From: QYQD01 sp040754095
Lineage (GTDB): Bacteria; Desulfobacterota; QYQD01
Reading direction: 5' to 3'
Assembly: GCA_040754095.1 (NCBI GenBank)
Contig: JBFMFO010000005.1
Location: forward strand, 1 to 64,000
Length of the DNA: 64,000 nt
The notes under the pieces: generated by a model
Databases searched by the model: none
Seen by the model: only the letters and a program-made list of their open reading frames with translations
Told to the model about the DNA's origin: nothing
Part shown: piece by piece, positions 25,937 to 34,638 of the stretch
How positions within the stretch are numbered: position 1 is the stretch's first letter
How the letters are laid out: each line of letters begins with the position of its first letter
Position numbers and translations under genes: made by a program

Positions 25937-26602
25937 ATGGAAAAACCCATACCACCCTTTGAGTTCAGACAGTGTGCGAGCATACTAAAATCCACGGGAG
26001 AGAAGGCAAAAAATCTCCGGGAACTTAGAGACATAATTGCTCATGTCAGTGATGAAGCCATATTTCATCACACCTACCAATATTTCTTGAAGGGTCATAT
26101 TTATCAATATACCAACGATTTTGCCCAATGGGCCGGCGAAAGTCTGGAAGAAGAGGCGCTTGCCGAGCATCTATCGGTTCTGGACCCATACGAATTTAAG
26201 AGGATAGAGGATTTGCGCAGTGCACTGGTGGCAGTAATCGATCATTATTTAATAGATTTTCCTGAGCCAAGGGAGGCTATGCCCGGAGATGAATTCCATT
26301 TTAATGAGACCAGAACCCTCATATTTCCGGTCGGGATAAGGGCAAAGAACCTTGCCGAATTCTTAATGGCTATAAAGTATGTGGATGCCGGTTCGATATA
26401 TTATCATTTCTACGAGGCCAGGATGCGTCTGGGTAGCGGCATAGATGATTTTTCCGCGTGGATAGAGACCTCCCTGGAAAAAAAAGATCTGGCAGAAAAG
26501 ATAAGGGCCATAGACCCTTTTATGCATAGCATAGAAGAGATCAGGAAACATATAACCGAAGTGGTTGAGAAAGAGGCCAGGCGCGACATGGAGGTTATGT
26601 AG
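25937..26602 (+). CDS. DUF5752-type protein with internal duplication
   Basis: A 221-residue soluble protein of unknown function that I recognise as the DUF5752 type found beside trehalose/sugar genes. Two tandem repeats of about 90 residues are plain. TGEKAKNLREL, IFHHTYQYFL, DFAQWAGESLEEEALAE and LDPYEF (first half) match VGIRAKNLAEF, IYYHFYEARM, DFSAWIETSLEKKDLAE and IDPFMH (second half). Each repeat holds an invariant KNL, His, Trp and DP. The stop is 3 bp before the treT ATG, so the two are co-translated. This suggests a partner or regulator of TreT, but no activity is known to me. Confidence 0.65.
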   Translation: MEKPIPPFEFRQCASILKSTGEKAKNLRELRDIIAHVSDEAIFHHTYQYFLKGHIYQYTNDFAQWAGESLEEEALAEHLSVLDPYEFKRIEDLRSALVAVIDHYLIDFPEPREAMPGDEFHFNETRTLIFPVGIRAKNLAEFLMAIKYVDAGSIYYHFYEARMRLGSGIDDFSAWIETSLEKKDLAEKIRAIDPFMHSIEEIRKHITEVVEKEARRDMEVM

Positions 26603-26605
26603 GCG

Positions 26606-27817
26606 ATGATCTCAGATTACTCAGGCATTGTGCCCAAAGGAGACTTGCAACTACTACAGAAGCTCGGCGAGAAATTAAGGAACAGGTCTTTTCTTCACAT
26701 AAACTCTACCCGGGCCGGTGGTGGAGTGGCCGAGATACTCCAGAGAATGATCCCCCTGCTTCGGGAACTGGACATAGATGCAAGGTGGGAAATCATTGAG
26801 GGAGACGACAGGTTTTTTGATATAACCAAAAGAATTCACAACACGCTTCAGGGGAATCTTGACTATATCAGCAAGGAAATGTGGGAATACCATTACGAGG
26901 TAAACAAAAAAAATGCGGAGAAGCTCAACCTCGAGGCCGATGCGGTTTTAATCCACGATCCCCAGCCGGCACCCCTTATCGAGTTCAGGAAAACCGGAAA
27001 ATGGATATGGAGATGTCACATCGATGCCGCGAACCCTTTGAAAAAAGTGAGCGATTATCTGAGGCGTTATTGGGAAAAATATGACGCCGCCATCTTTTCT
27101 GTGGCCAGATTCGCACGGTCCATGCCTATAGACGAATTTATCATCGCTCCATCTATCGACCCCCTGAGTGAAAAGAACCGGGAACTTACCGAACAGGAAA
27201 TAGGAGAGGTTTCGGAACGACTTCAGATACCAAGAGACAGGCCGATAATCTTACAGGTCTCAAGATTTGACCGGTTTAAGGATCCGACAGGGGTAATAAG
27301 GGCTTATAAGGTCGTCAAGAAATATAATGATTGTATTCTTGTTTTGGCAGGGAGCCCGGCGGCGGATGATCCGGAAGGGGAGGAGGTTTTAAAAGAGGTA
27401 AGAGAATATGCGGCCGATGATCCCGACATATTTATTCTCTTGTTACCGGCATTCAGCGACAGGGACATAAACGCCCTGCAGAGGATGGCGGATGTTATTC
27501 TGCAAAAGTCCACGCGGGAAGGTTTCGGCCTTACCGTTTCCGAGGCCATGTGGAAGGGAAAGCCGGTCATAGGTGGGGCCGTGGGCGGTATCCCTCTGCA
27601 AATAGTCCACGGCGTAACCGGCTTTCTTGTACATTCTGTGGAAGGCGCCGCCTTCAGGATAAGGCAGTTTTTGAATAATCCGGAAATGGCGGCGCGGATG
27701 GGTGAAAAAGGCAGGGAATATGTGCGGATTAATTTCCTTATAACCAGACAGACAAGAGACTATCTTTCGGTCTGGTATGCGTTAGAGAACAAGGGAAAGG
27801 ATGTTTTGGAGCTGTGA
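26606..27817 (+). CDS. treT: Trehalose synthase (glycosyltransferring), TreT-type GT4
   Basis: A GT-B retaining glycosyltransferase joining NDP-glucose and glucose to trehalose in one reversible step. The 403-residue protein shows the TreT-type N-terminus (HINSTRAGGGVAEILQRMIP), DAVLIHDPQPAPL, WIWRCHIDAANP, and the C-terminal nucleotide-sugar site with the E-x7-E motif (STREGFGLTVSEAMWKGKPV). It is directly downstream of the DUF5752-type gene (3-bp gap). A second trehalose route, OtsA-OtsB, lies 3.5 kb further on. The end is followed by a GC-rich palindrome at 27834-27873. NDP preference and direction cannot be told from sequence. Confidence 0.88.
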   Translation: MISDYSGIVPKGDLQLLQKLGEKLRNRSFLHINSTRAGGGVAEILQRMIPLLRELDIDARWEIIEGDDRFFDITKRIHNTLQGNLDYISKEMWEYHYEVNKKNAEKLNLEADAVLIHDPQPAPLIEFRKTGKWIWRCHIDAANPLKKVSDYLRRYWEKYDAAIFSVARFARSMPIDEFIIAPSIDPLSEKNRELTEQEIGEVSERLQIPRDRPIILQVSRFDRFKDPTGVIRAYKVVKKYNDCILVLAGSPAADDPEGEEVLKEVREYAADDPDIFILLLPAFSDRDINALQRMADVILQKSTREGFGLTVSEAMWKGKPVIGGAVGGIPLQIVHGVTGFLVHSVEGAAFRIRQFLNNPEMAARMGEKGREYVRINFLITRQTRDYLSVWYALENKGKDVLEL

Positions 27818-27833
27818 GCTAAGACAGTCTTTT

Positions 27834-27873
27834 GAAGCTCCCCGCAGTCCGCCGCGGCGGACGGGGAATCTCC
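27834..27873 (+). repeat. GC-rich palindrome, CTCCCCGC family, copy 1
   Basis: GAAGCTCCCCGC...GTCCGCC/GGCGGAC...GGGGAATC lies between the convergent treT and ClC genes. A related palindrome with the same GAA-CTCCCCGC ... GGGG-ATTCT edges is at 36763-36800. It may work as a bidirectional transcription stop, although no long T-run follows. Confidence 0.55.
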
Positions 27874-27915
27874 GTATGCAAGGTAAAATGCATCGTATTT
27901 GCTCGCTATGCATGT

Positions 27916-29709
27916 TCAAGACCCCTTCAGGCCTTTCAGGTCAGAGACCTTTTGATTATAGAGTTCGATCACGTCCCTTCGGCTTAACATGCCGATCAGT
28001 TCCCCGGGGTTGTCTTCCCTTACCACGGGCAGCATGTCAATATTTTTCGCCGTGAATTTTTTCAGGACCGTATGCAGATCTTCGGCGAGATGCGTGGTTA
28101 TGACTTCTGACCAGGCGATGTCTTTCATGATGACCAGGTCATCGAGGTCATGCTCAAAGAGATGGTGTCGGATATCATTAATGGAGAAGATGCCGGTTAA
28201 CTTATCCTGACTGTTTATTACCGGAAAGTAGTGTTGCTCTGCATGAGAGAAGGTATATAAGAAATCTTTGAACTTAACATTTTCTTGTACGGTAACTATT
28301 TTTCTTATCTTGTTTTCCAGACTGCGGACGGTTAGTCCCTCCAAAAGATCCGTTAGGAAGTCCCCGGCATGGGCGGGCGAATCAATGCGTGAGGGGACCT
28401 GTTTATGATAAATGGTCCATTTCCGCGAAAAGATAAAGGCCAGGGTACAGACCAGGAGGGCCGGGAGAAGGAGATGATAGGAACCGGTCATTTCACTTAC
28501 CATGATGATGGTAGAAAACGGGGCCTTGGAGGCCGCGGAAAAGAAACCGGCCATACCCACAATGGCAAACGCCGCCGGTTGCTGCACTATATCCGGCATC
28601 AAGTAATGAAAAACCTGCCCCACGGCTGCACCTAAAGAAGCTCCTATAACCATGGCTGGACCAAAGACCCCTCCACTTCCACCGGAACCTATAGAGAGGG
28701 AAGTGGTCAATATCTTGCCCAGTCCCACCGCAACTAAAACGGGGATGGCCACCAGATTGTTCAGGGTCATCTGTATAAAGCCATACCCGAAGGCCAGTGT
28801 CTGGGGTAAAAAGAATCCGATGCACCCGGTAAGAAAGCCGCCCATGGCCGGTTTGATATAATTAGGGAGGTTTATTCTTTTGAAAATATCGTGGATGCCG
28901 TAGAAAATTTTGACATAAAGAAAGGCGGCGCCGGCCAGTATCAGGGCAAGAACCGAATATGGGAAGAGCTGGCGTGGATCATTAAAGACAAAATCGTGGG
29001 TGCTGAAAAGCGACCCCCAGCCAAAAACCAGACAAAAGATACAATATGCGACTACGGAAGAAATGCCGGCCGGGATAAGGACTTCAGATTCAAACTCGGC
29101 TTCCTTGTATAAAACCTCAGCCGCAAACAAGGCACCAGCTAGCGGCGCCCGGAATATGCTTCCTACGCCGGCGGCCATACCTGCGGCCAGCATGATCCGG
29201 CGTTCCCGGTCCGATAGCTTTAAACGAGTAGCCAGAAATGAGCCAAAGCCGGCTCCAATCTGGGCAATGGGGCCCTCCCGGCCTCCTGAGCCTCCCGTAC
29301 CTAAAGTCAAAAAAGAGGCCAGGGTCTTAATAATAGGGACCCTGGATCTTATGAACCCTCCCTTTTTATGATACGCCTCAATGGCGGCGTCGGTGCCGTG
29401 GCCTTCTGCCTCCGGGGCAAAAGTATAAACCAGCCAGCCGCTGACAATCCCGCCTAAGGCCGGCACCAGCAACAGTGCCCACCGCCGGAAAGGAGTTGAG
29501 AATTCCTTGAATAACGGCGCTTCACCAGCGGGATGGGGAGGGCGGTAACCGGCCAAGAAATCCAGAAAATAATGCAGCCCCACCTGGCATAAGAAATAAA
29601 ATATGATAGCGCCGCAACCGGCGATAACACCGATCAGGACATAATTTAAAAACCATTTACCCAGGGCAAAGAATTGCGCTTTGTCGATTTTCAAGTTTAG
29701 CCTTTTCAC
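27916..29709 (-). CDS. ClC-family chloride channel/transporter with CBS pair
   Basis: A 597-residue protein: a membrane domain (residues 15-440) followed by two CBS domains (about 460-590) that usually bind adenine nucleotides. The gating-glutamate motif GREGPIAQIGAGFGS and the GSGGSGGVFGPAMVIG motif are clear. The first selectivity motif, normally GSGIP, reads GHGTDAA here, so Ser and Pro are both missing. Anion selectivity may therefore differ from classical chloride/proton exchangers. It sits within the compatible-solute island beside an MscS channel, consistent with osmotic ion release, but this is inference. Confidence 0.9.
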   Translation of the reverse strand: MKRLNLKIDKAQFFALGKWFLNYVLIGVIAGCGAIIFYFLCQVGLHYFLDFLAGYRPPHPAGEAPLFKEFSTPFRRWALLLVPALGGIVSGWLVYTFAPEAEGHGTDAAIEAYHKKGGFIRSRVPIIKTLASFLTLGTGGSGGREGPIAQIGAGFGSFLATRLKLSDRERRIMLAAGMAAGVGSIFRAPLAGALFAAEVLYKEAEFESEVLIPAGISSVVAYCIFCLVFGWGSLFSTHDFVFNDPRQLFPYSVLALILAGAAFLYVKIFYGIHDIFKRINLPNYIKPAMGGFLTGCIGFFLPQTLAFGYGFIQMTLNNLVAIPVLVAVGLGKILTTSLSIGSGGSGGVFGPAMVIGASLGAAVGQVFHYLMPDIVQQPAAFAIVGMAGFFSAASKAPFSTIIMVSEMTGSYHLLLPALLVCTLAFIFSRKWTIYHKQVPSRIDSPAHAGDFLTDLLEGLTVRSLENKIRKIVTVQENVKFKDFLYTFSHAEQHYFPVINSQDKLTGIFSINDIRHHLFEHDLDDLVIMKDIAWSEVITTHLAEDLHTVLKKFTAKNIDMLPVVREDNPGELIGMLSRRDVIELYNQKVSDLKGLKGS

Positions 29710-30131
29710 CGCTGAGCACGCAGAGTCCGCAGAGAGAAGCTCGCATATTTCAAATTACACTCTGTTTATAAAAATACAGGCCGCAAAAGTCAATAGTTAC
29801 AGCAGAATTTATCGTGTAGAGAAAGGCGGTACAATAGTAGCCAGGTAGGGCTTGTATCTTTGGCCATTCCTGTGCTACGTTATAACCGGGTCAACTAAAA
29901 CGTCATTTTAAGATACTAAAATTTCCGTTTCACTTTAGTCTCTTGAAAATGCCGCAAAACCTAGGACCAAATCCCCCCTTGCCCCCCTTTCCGAAAGGGG
30001 GGAATACGTTTCCCCCTTTGAAAAAGGGGGATTAAGGGGGATTTTGAGGTGCTGTTTTCTGGACGACAAGCTCTTTTCAAATAGCCAAGGTATTACGATT
30101 TTTGTAAAAACTGTGTCCCGGAGGTGCGAAT
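29710..30131. other. Intergenic region with inverted-repeat words, no gene
   Basis: The 422-bp gap between the divergent ClC and MscS genes. It starts with the widespread CGCTGAGCACGCAGAGTCC-type word at about 29708-29734 and holds the G/C-run palindrome described separately (29968-30044). The minus-strand frame through the palindrome (FSKGET...GARGDL-type peptide) is an artefact of the repeat. I see no clear promoter. Confidence 0.5.
29968..30044. repeat. Double palindrome of C/G runs
   Basis: About 77 bp with outer arms AAATCCCCC / GGGGGATTT enclosing two inner hairpins, CCCCCCTTTCCG/AAAGGGGGG and CCCCCTTTGAAAAAGGGGG. The same CCCCTTT/AAAGGGG motif is common in intergenic DNA of many bacteria. 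It lies upstream of the MscS gene. Confidence 0.7.
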
Positions 30132-31160
30132 TTGACAATTAAGGGCATGACCATTCCAATTTTAGTAAGCCTTTTTTCTGTAACAGGACTTTTTTTTGTA
30201 AGGAGCATGGCCTTTAGAGTTCTCCACCGCTGGGCGGAAAGGAGCCATACCAAAATTGATGACCTTATAATACACTCTCTCCGGACCCCGTCTATTTACT
30301 GGTGCATTGCCATCGGACTATACCTTGGTTTTGGTATATCCGAACTTCCGGCCAAATACGTATCTTATATAAGCAAGGCCATTCACGTAATTTTAATCCT
30401 CTCGGCCACCATAGCCGCCGCTAACCTGGCCGGACAGGCATTTAGAAATTATATTGAGAAGTCGGCTATTCCCATACCTACCACCGGTCTCGTTCATGGT
30501 ATCTTAAAGGGTACTATTTTGATCGTAGGTTTTTTGATAATACTTACCACCCTCGGTATATCAATAGCCCCTCTTCTCACCGCCCTGGGTGTGGGCGGGT
30601 TGGCCGTGGCCCTGGCCTTGCAGGATACCCTCTCTAACCTCTTTGCCGGCGTGCACATACTCCTGGAGAAATCCGTAAGGATCGGAGATTTCGTAAGGCT
30701 TGAGAACGGTCAGGAGGGCTATGTCGAGGATATTACCTGGAGGACTACCCGGATAAGGATGTTGCCTAACAATATGGTGGTAATTCCAAACAGCAAACTG
30801 TCCCAGAGCATAGTGACTAACTATTACCTGCCGGAGAAAAGGATGTCTTTGCTGATTCCGGTCTCCGTAAGCTATAGCTCCGATCCGGAAAAGGTGGAAA
30901 GCGTCCTTATCGAAGAGGCAAAAAAGGCTGTCGGCGAGATACCCGGCCTCCTGGGCGACCCGGAGCCTTTTGTCAGATTCATCCCCGGATTTGGGGACAG
31001 CTCGCTCGATTTTACCCTGATATGTCAGGTGCAAGAGTTTGTTGACCAGTATCTCGCCCAGCACGAACTAAGAAAGAGGATATTCAAGCGGTTTAAAGAA
31101 GAAGGAATCGAGATTCCATTCCCGCACCGCACGGTTTATCTTAAGGAAGAAAAGGGCTAG
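30132..31160 (+). CDS. MscS-family mechanosensitive ion channel
   Basis: Small-conductance mechanosensitive channel that opens under membrane tension to release solutes after hypo-osmotic shock. The 342-residue protein has about four N-terminal hydrophobic segments. The pore helix and MscS beta domain read TALGVGGLAVALALQDTLSN followed by LLEKSVRIGDFVRLENGQEG and RTTRIRMLPNNMVVIPNSKL. A TTG start at 30132 is favoured because GGAGGT lies 6 nt upstream; the next ATG (30147) has no ribosome site. The neighbours make or export osmolytes, fitting its role. Confidence 0.92.
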   Translation: MTIKGMTIPILVSLFSVTGLFFVRSMAFRVLHRWAERSHTKIDDLIIHSLRTPSIYWCIAIGLYLGFGISELPAKYVSYISKAIHVILILSATIAAANLAGQAFRNYIEKSAIPIPTTGLVHGILKGTILIVGFLIILTTLGISIAPLLTALGVGGLAVALALQDTLSNLFAGVHILLEKSVRIGDFVRLENGQEGYVEDITWRTTRIRMLPNNMVVIPNSKLSQSIVTNYYLPEKRMSLLIPVSVSYSSDPEKVESVLIEEAKKAVGEIPGLLGDPEPFVRFIPGFGDSSLDFTLICQVQEFVDQYLAQHELRKRIFKRFKEEGIEIPFPHRTVYLKEEKG

Positions 31161-31184
31161 TTTTATGAAAAACAACCACATATC

Positions 31185-31208
31185 CCCTCCCCCTTTGATG
31201 GGGGAGGG
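31185..31208. repeat. CCCTCCCCC/GGGGGAGGG hairpin
   Basis: A perfect 9-bp inverted repeat with a 6-nt loop between mscS and otsAB, followed by CTAGGGTGGGGGTGA. This is a common intergenic palindrome in many proteobacteria and may act as a weak terminator for mscS. There is no T-run. Confidence 0.6.
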
Positions 31209-31302
31209 CTAGGGTGGGGGTGAAAAACGGGAACGGCGATTTTTTATGAGATCATCTTGTTTGGTATGCACCGGAGAATAAAGGGAGAGATGTCTTAGCA
31301 TT

Positions 31303-33546
31303 GTGAATACAGATAGATTACGATTGCTTCTGGAAGAGAATTTTTCCGGCAAGAACCTGCTGGTCGTCTCTAACCGGGAGCCTTACATCCATAAGAAGGT
31401 AGGGGCACAAATTAAAGTGGACAGGCCGGCCGGCGGCCTTACCTCCGCCCTGGACGACGTCTTAAGGGCCGCCGGGGGAATATGGGTGGCCTGGGGGAGC
31501 GGAAGCAGGGATAAGGATGTCGTGGATAATAAGAGTTGTATCCCCGTCCCGCCCGGAAACCCTTCATATACCTTAAAGAGGGTCTGGCTAAGTCCAGGCG
31601 TAATCGAAAACTATTATCATGGGTATGCCAACCAGGTACTTTGGCCCCTCTGCCATATAACCCTGGATAGAGTCTATTTCAGGAAAAGATTCTGGGAAGA
31701 TTATAAAAAGGCTAACCGGATCTTTGCCAGGGCTGTTCTTGAGGAAAGCGGTGGCGATTCCGTCGTCTGGGTACACGACTATCACCTCTGTCTTCTGCCC
31801 GGTTTCCTGAGGGATTGCAAGCCCGACCTGACCATTGCACATTTCTGGCATATCCCCTGGCCTGACTGGGGCGTCTTCCGGGTTTGTCCGCAGGCGAGGG
31901 AGATACTGGAAGGGCTTTTGGGCAATGACCTTATCGGCTTCCAGATTCCCCTTTTTGCGAAGAACTTTATGGACTGCGTGAGGGAATGCCTGGATGCCGA
32001 TCTGGATTACCGGAATGCGGTGGTCACTTATAAAGGACATGCCACAAGGCTAAAGGCCTTTCCCATAAGCATTGATTATCAGAAGTTCCACTCTATGGCC
32101 ACGTCCCGGCGGGCCGTCAATGCCGTCAAAAGAATAAAAGAAAAACACAGGCTTGGTCATGGTTACATCGGCATCGGTGTGGACCGGCTGGAATATACCA
32201 AGGCCCTCATCAAGAGGCTTCAGGCTATAGACCTTTTTTTCGAACGATATACAAAGTACAAGGGAAGGTTTACCTTTATCCAGATCGCCGTCCCGACGCG
32301 GACGAAGGAGCCGTACCTGAGTTACCAGAAGGCCGTCGGCGAGCTTATCGCCAGGATAAACGGGAAGCATTCTACGACGGATTGGAAGCCTATAGTTTAC
32401 ATCGACAGGAAGGTGGAGCACCAGGAACTGGTGGCCTATTACCGGATGGCGGACGTAGCTATAATAAGCTCTGTTTATGACGGCATGAACCTGGTGGCCA
32501 AGGAATATATAGCCTCCCAGGCCGATGGACATGGTGTGTTAATCCTAAGCGAGCTGGCTGGCGCTGCCGAGGAGCTGGAAGGGGCGCTGCTGGTAAATCC
32601 ATACGATGTGGAGGGCTTTTCTGATTTGATATACAAGGCCTTGAAGATGCCGCACACCGAAAAGGCCGGTCGTATGGCCGTCCTCAGGCAGCAGGTAGAG
32701 GCAAATGATATTTATAAATGGATTGCCGATATTCTCCATGAGATCGTCGGCATCTGCTGGATGAGATCTGCGACAGGCCGCTATCTTCTTGATAATCTCG
32801 ACAGGATACCGGTAAAGGATACATTTTTGTTTCTCGACTATGATGGTACGCTGAGCCCTATCGTTGAATCGCCGGACAAGGCGTTCATCCCGGACGAGAT
32901 TCGCGCTATCCTGCTCAGATTAAAGAAACAGATGCCTGTAGCCATAATAAGCGGCCGGGCCCTTGAGGATATAAAGGAAAGGGTTGGGATAGAAGATATT
33001 ATCTATGCGGGGAACCATGGCGCTGAGATCTGGAACGGCAGGAGGCAGGTAGTCTGCGGTCACCCGGGAGGTGACAGAGACAGGCTGGAAGCGCTGTTAC
33101 GCAGATTAAGTAAAGATTTGATGCCGATCCGGGGCGTCATAGTTGAAGATAAAGGCATTACGGCCAGCATCCACTTCAGAAAGGTCAGCCCCAAGGATAT
33201 GGGGGCGTTTTTTAATGCCTTCCGGGAGACGGTAAGGGAATATGAAGATATCTTCAGGATCACTGCGGGTAAAAAGGTCTTTGAGATCAGACCGCTGACG
33301 GCCTGGAACAAGGGAACGGCGGTCTCATGGATAATGGAAAAATTTGGAAAAAGAAAAACGCCGATCTACGTGGGTGATGACACCACGGATGAGGATGCCT
33401 TTAGAGCCATAAAGGGACGAGGCGTGTCCATCTGCGTTGGAGGAGACCCGGAGGCGGATTATTATTTAAAAAGGCAGAAAGAGGTAGGGGTGTTTCTCGA
33501 ACAGCTCACCGGGTTATCAAAAATCTCGTCGTTTGCGAATCCATAG
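31303..33546 (+). CDS. otsAB: Fused trehalose-6-phosphate synthase/phosphatase
   Basis: A 747-residue bifunctional enzyme. The GT20 synthase (residues 1 to about 490) transfers glucose from an NDP-sugar to glucose-6-phosphate; it begins LLVVSNREPYIHKK and has RPAGGLTSALDDVL, VWVHDYHLCLLPGFL, GVDRLEYTKAL and YDGMNLVAKEY. The C-terminal HAD phosphatase (about 500-740) has FLFLDYDGTLSPI and GDDTTDEDAF, removing phosphate to give trehalose. The fusion is well known in several bacteria and plants. With TreT, the cell has two trehalose routes. The listed start is a GTG at 31303 with no strong ribosome site. GT20 also includes glucosylglycerol-phosphate synthases, so the acceptor is not certain. Confidence 0.88.
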   Translation: MNTDRLRLLLEENFSGKNLLVVSNREPYIHKKVGAQIKVDRPAGGLTSALDDVLRAAGGIWVAWGSGSRDKDVVDNKSCIPVPPGNPSYTLKRVWLSPGVIENYYHGYANQVLWPLCHITLDRVYFRKRFWEDYKKANRIFARAVLEESGGDSVVWVHDYHLCLLPGFLRDCKPDLTIAHFWHIPWPDWGVFRVCPQAREILEGLLGNDLIGFQIPLFAKNFMDCVRECLDADLDYRNAVVTYKGHATRLKAFPISIDYQKFHSMATSRRAVNAVKRIKEKHRLGHGYIGIGVDRLEYTKALIKRLQAIDLFFERYTKYKGRFTFIQIAVPTRTKEPYLSYQKAVGELIARINGKHSTTDWKPIVYIDRKVEHQELVAYYRMADVAIISSVYDGMNLVAKEYIASQADGHGVLILSELAGAAEELEGALLVNPYDVEGFSDLIYKALKMPHTEKAGRMAVLRQQVEANDIYKWIADILHEIVGICWMRSATGRYLLDNLDRIPVKDTFLFLDYDGTLSPIVESPDKAFIPDEIRAILLRLKKQMPVAIISGRALEDIKERVGIEDIIYAGNHGAEIWNGRRQVVCGHPGGDRDRLEALLRRLSKDLMPIRGVIVEDKGITASIHFRKVSPKDMGAFFNAFRETVREYEDIFRITAGKKVFEIRPLTAWNKGTAVSWIMEKFGKRKTPIYVGDDTTDEDAFRAIKGRGVSICVGGDPEADYYLKRQKEVGVFLEQLTGLSKISSFANP

Positions 33547-33660
33547 CATCCTGAGAGTCAAATATCTCAGACATTCCCATTTTCCCAGAAAAAATCTACT
33601 TTACCAATTCTGTTCAACGGATGAATCACGGGCACGAGGCTTCTTCCGTGTCCCATGCAT

Positions 33661-34548
33661 TCACTGGTTAATACCTCGGGCCTGCCGCTTCCCGGCTTCC
33701 GCCAGTATCCAAGACGTAAAAGAGAGCAGCGATATTGCCTTGCAGCTATTGACTAAGGTATCGTACGAAGTAGATTCGCCGTGGAGAACTGCGTGTCTGT
33801 ACAGGCCATCCGGCAATCCGGCACGCTGCTGGGCTCCAAAGGCGATGGGGAAGACATTGGTAAGGGGGATCAACCAGGCAGAACTAAAGTCCTCGTCGGC
33901 AGCCGAATTCTTGAACGCATCTAGCAGCTTCGTCGTCTGGCCGTCCCCTCGCTTCGCGTAGAGTTGGACTCCGGTCAGCTCAAGACATACACCGTCGGCC
34001 TGAGCAAGTAACACAGGAATTGAGAGGGCAAACTGACGCTGTTTATGGGCGTTGAATGCAGCCTCTAGGATCCCCCTCCTTTCTGGGAAGTCATCAGAAA
34101 TGCGTTTGCAGACGTCCTCGATGTTGTTCTCGAAATAGTCTACCATCAGGTCGTTAGCGTCCTCCATCTTCCCTGATTCCACAAATTCTGCGACTCTAAG
34201 GCCTTGCGAAAGCGGCATATCGCTGTCGAGGTACCACCCATACTGAGCAAGCGTTCCCAGCAAACGTCGAGTTCTGTCTGGGAGGTTACGAACTGCAGAA
34301 CCTATTTTGAGTAGGACTGGCGCGATGCTTCTTGAGACACTCTGCAGTTGCTGAATAACTGAACCTACTTGGATTCCGCTCGCTCGGAGACGGTGCTGTA
34401 ACGACCTGACTGACTCGCCGATCACCATCTCGATATGCCTCGCAACTCCATCGAATTCAGCTCTGAAGGTGTCCCAAGCTTCAGTAGCGGCCGATATGCC
34501 AACCTGGAGGTCCCTCAGCGCCTCGCTACTCTTAGTATCCTGTTCCAT
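33661..34548 (-). CDS. Uncharacterised protein with C-terminal HEPN-like R-x4-H motif
   Basis: A 295-residue soluble, mostly helical protein. I do not recognise the N-terminal 170 residues. The C-terminal part contains LYRHAVLHGESTSYDT and NSCKAISLLSF, in which Arg251-x4-His256 matches the catalytic motif of HEPN RNase/abortive-infection domains, and the following Y-T-N-S-K-A pattern fits that class. It is the third gene of a minus-strand cluster after a NotI-like nuclease and a D12 methylase, with a 90-bp gap. I infer a possible defence or toxin role. An inactive HEPN scaffold is the alternative. Confidence 0.5.
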   Translation of the reverse strand: MEQDTKSSEALRDLQVGISAATEAWDTFRAEFDGVARHIEMVIGESVRSLQHRLRASGIQVGSVIQQLQSVSRSIAPVLLKIGSAVRNLPDRTRRLLGTLAQYGWYLDSDMPLSQGLRVAEFVESGKMEDANDLMVDYFENNIEDVCKRISDDFPERRGILEAAFNAHKQRQFALSIPVLLAQADGVCLELTGVQLYAKRGDGQTTKLLDAFKNSAADEDFSSAWLIPLTNVFPIAFGAQQRAGLPDGLYRHAVLHGESTSYDTLVNSCKAISLLSFTSWILAEAGKRQARGINQ

Positions 34549-34638
34549 CCAATCATCCCCATTTGCCCAACATTATATTTATATCGGCTCAACATTGTCC
34601 GGTTAGGTTTTTTCAAATCATACCGCTGAACGTCAGGG

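Noticed and set aside
29935..30138. 67-residue minus-strand reading frame
   Set aside because: It translates the C/G-run palindrome (FSKGET...GARGDL-type peptide), a common artefact of this repeat.
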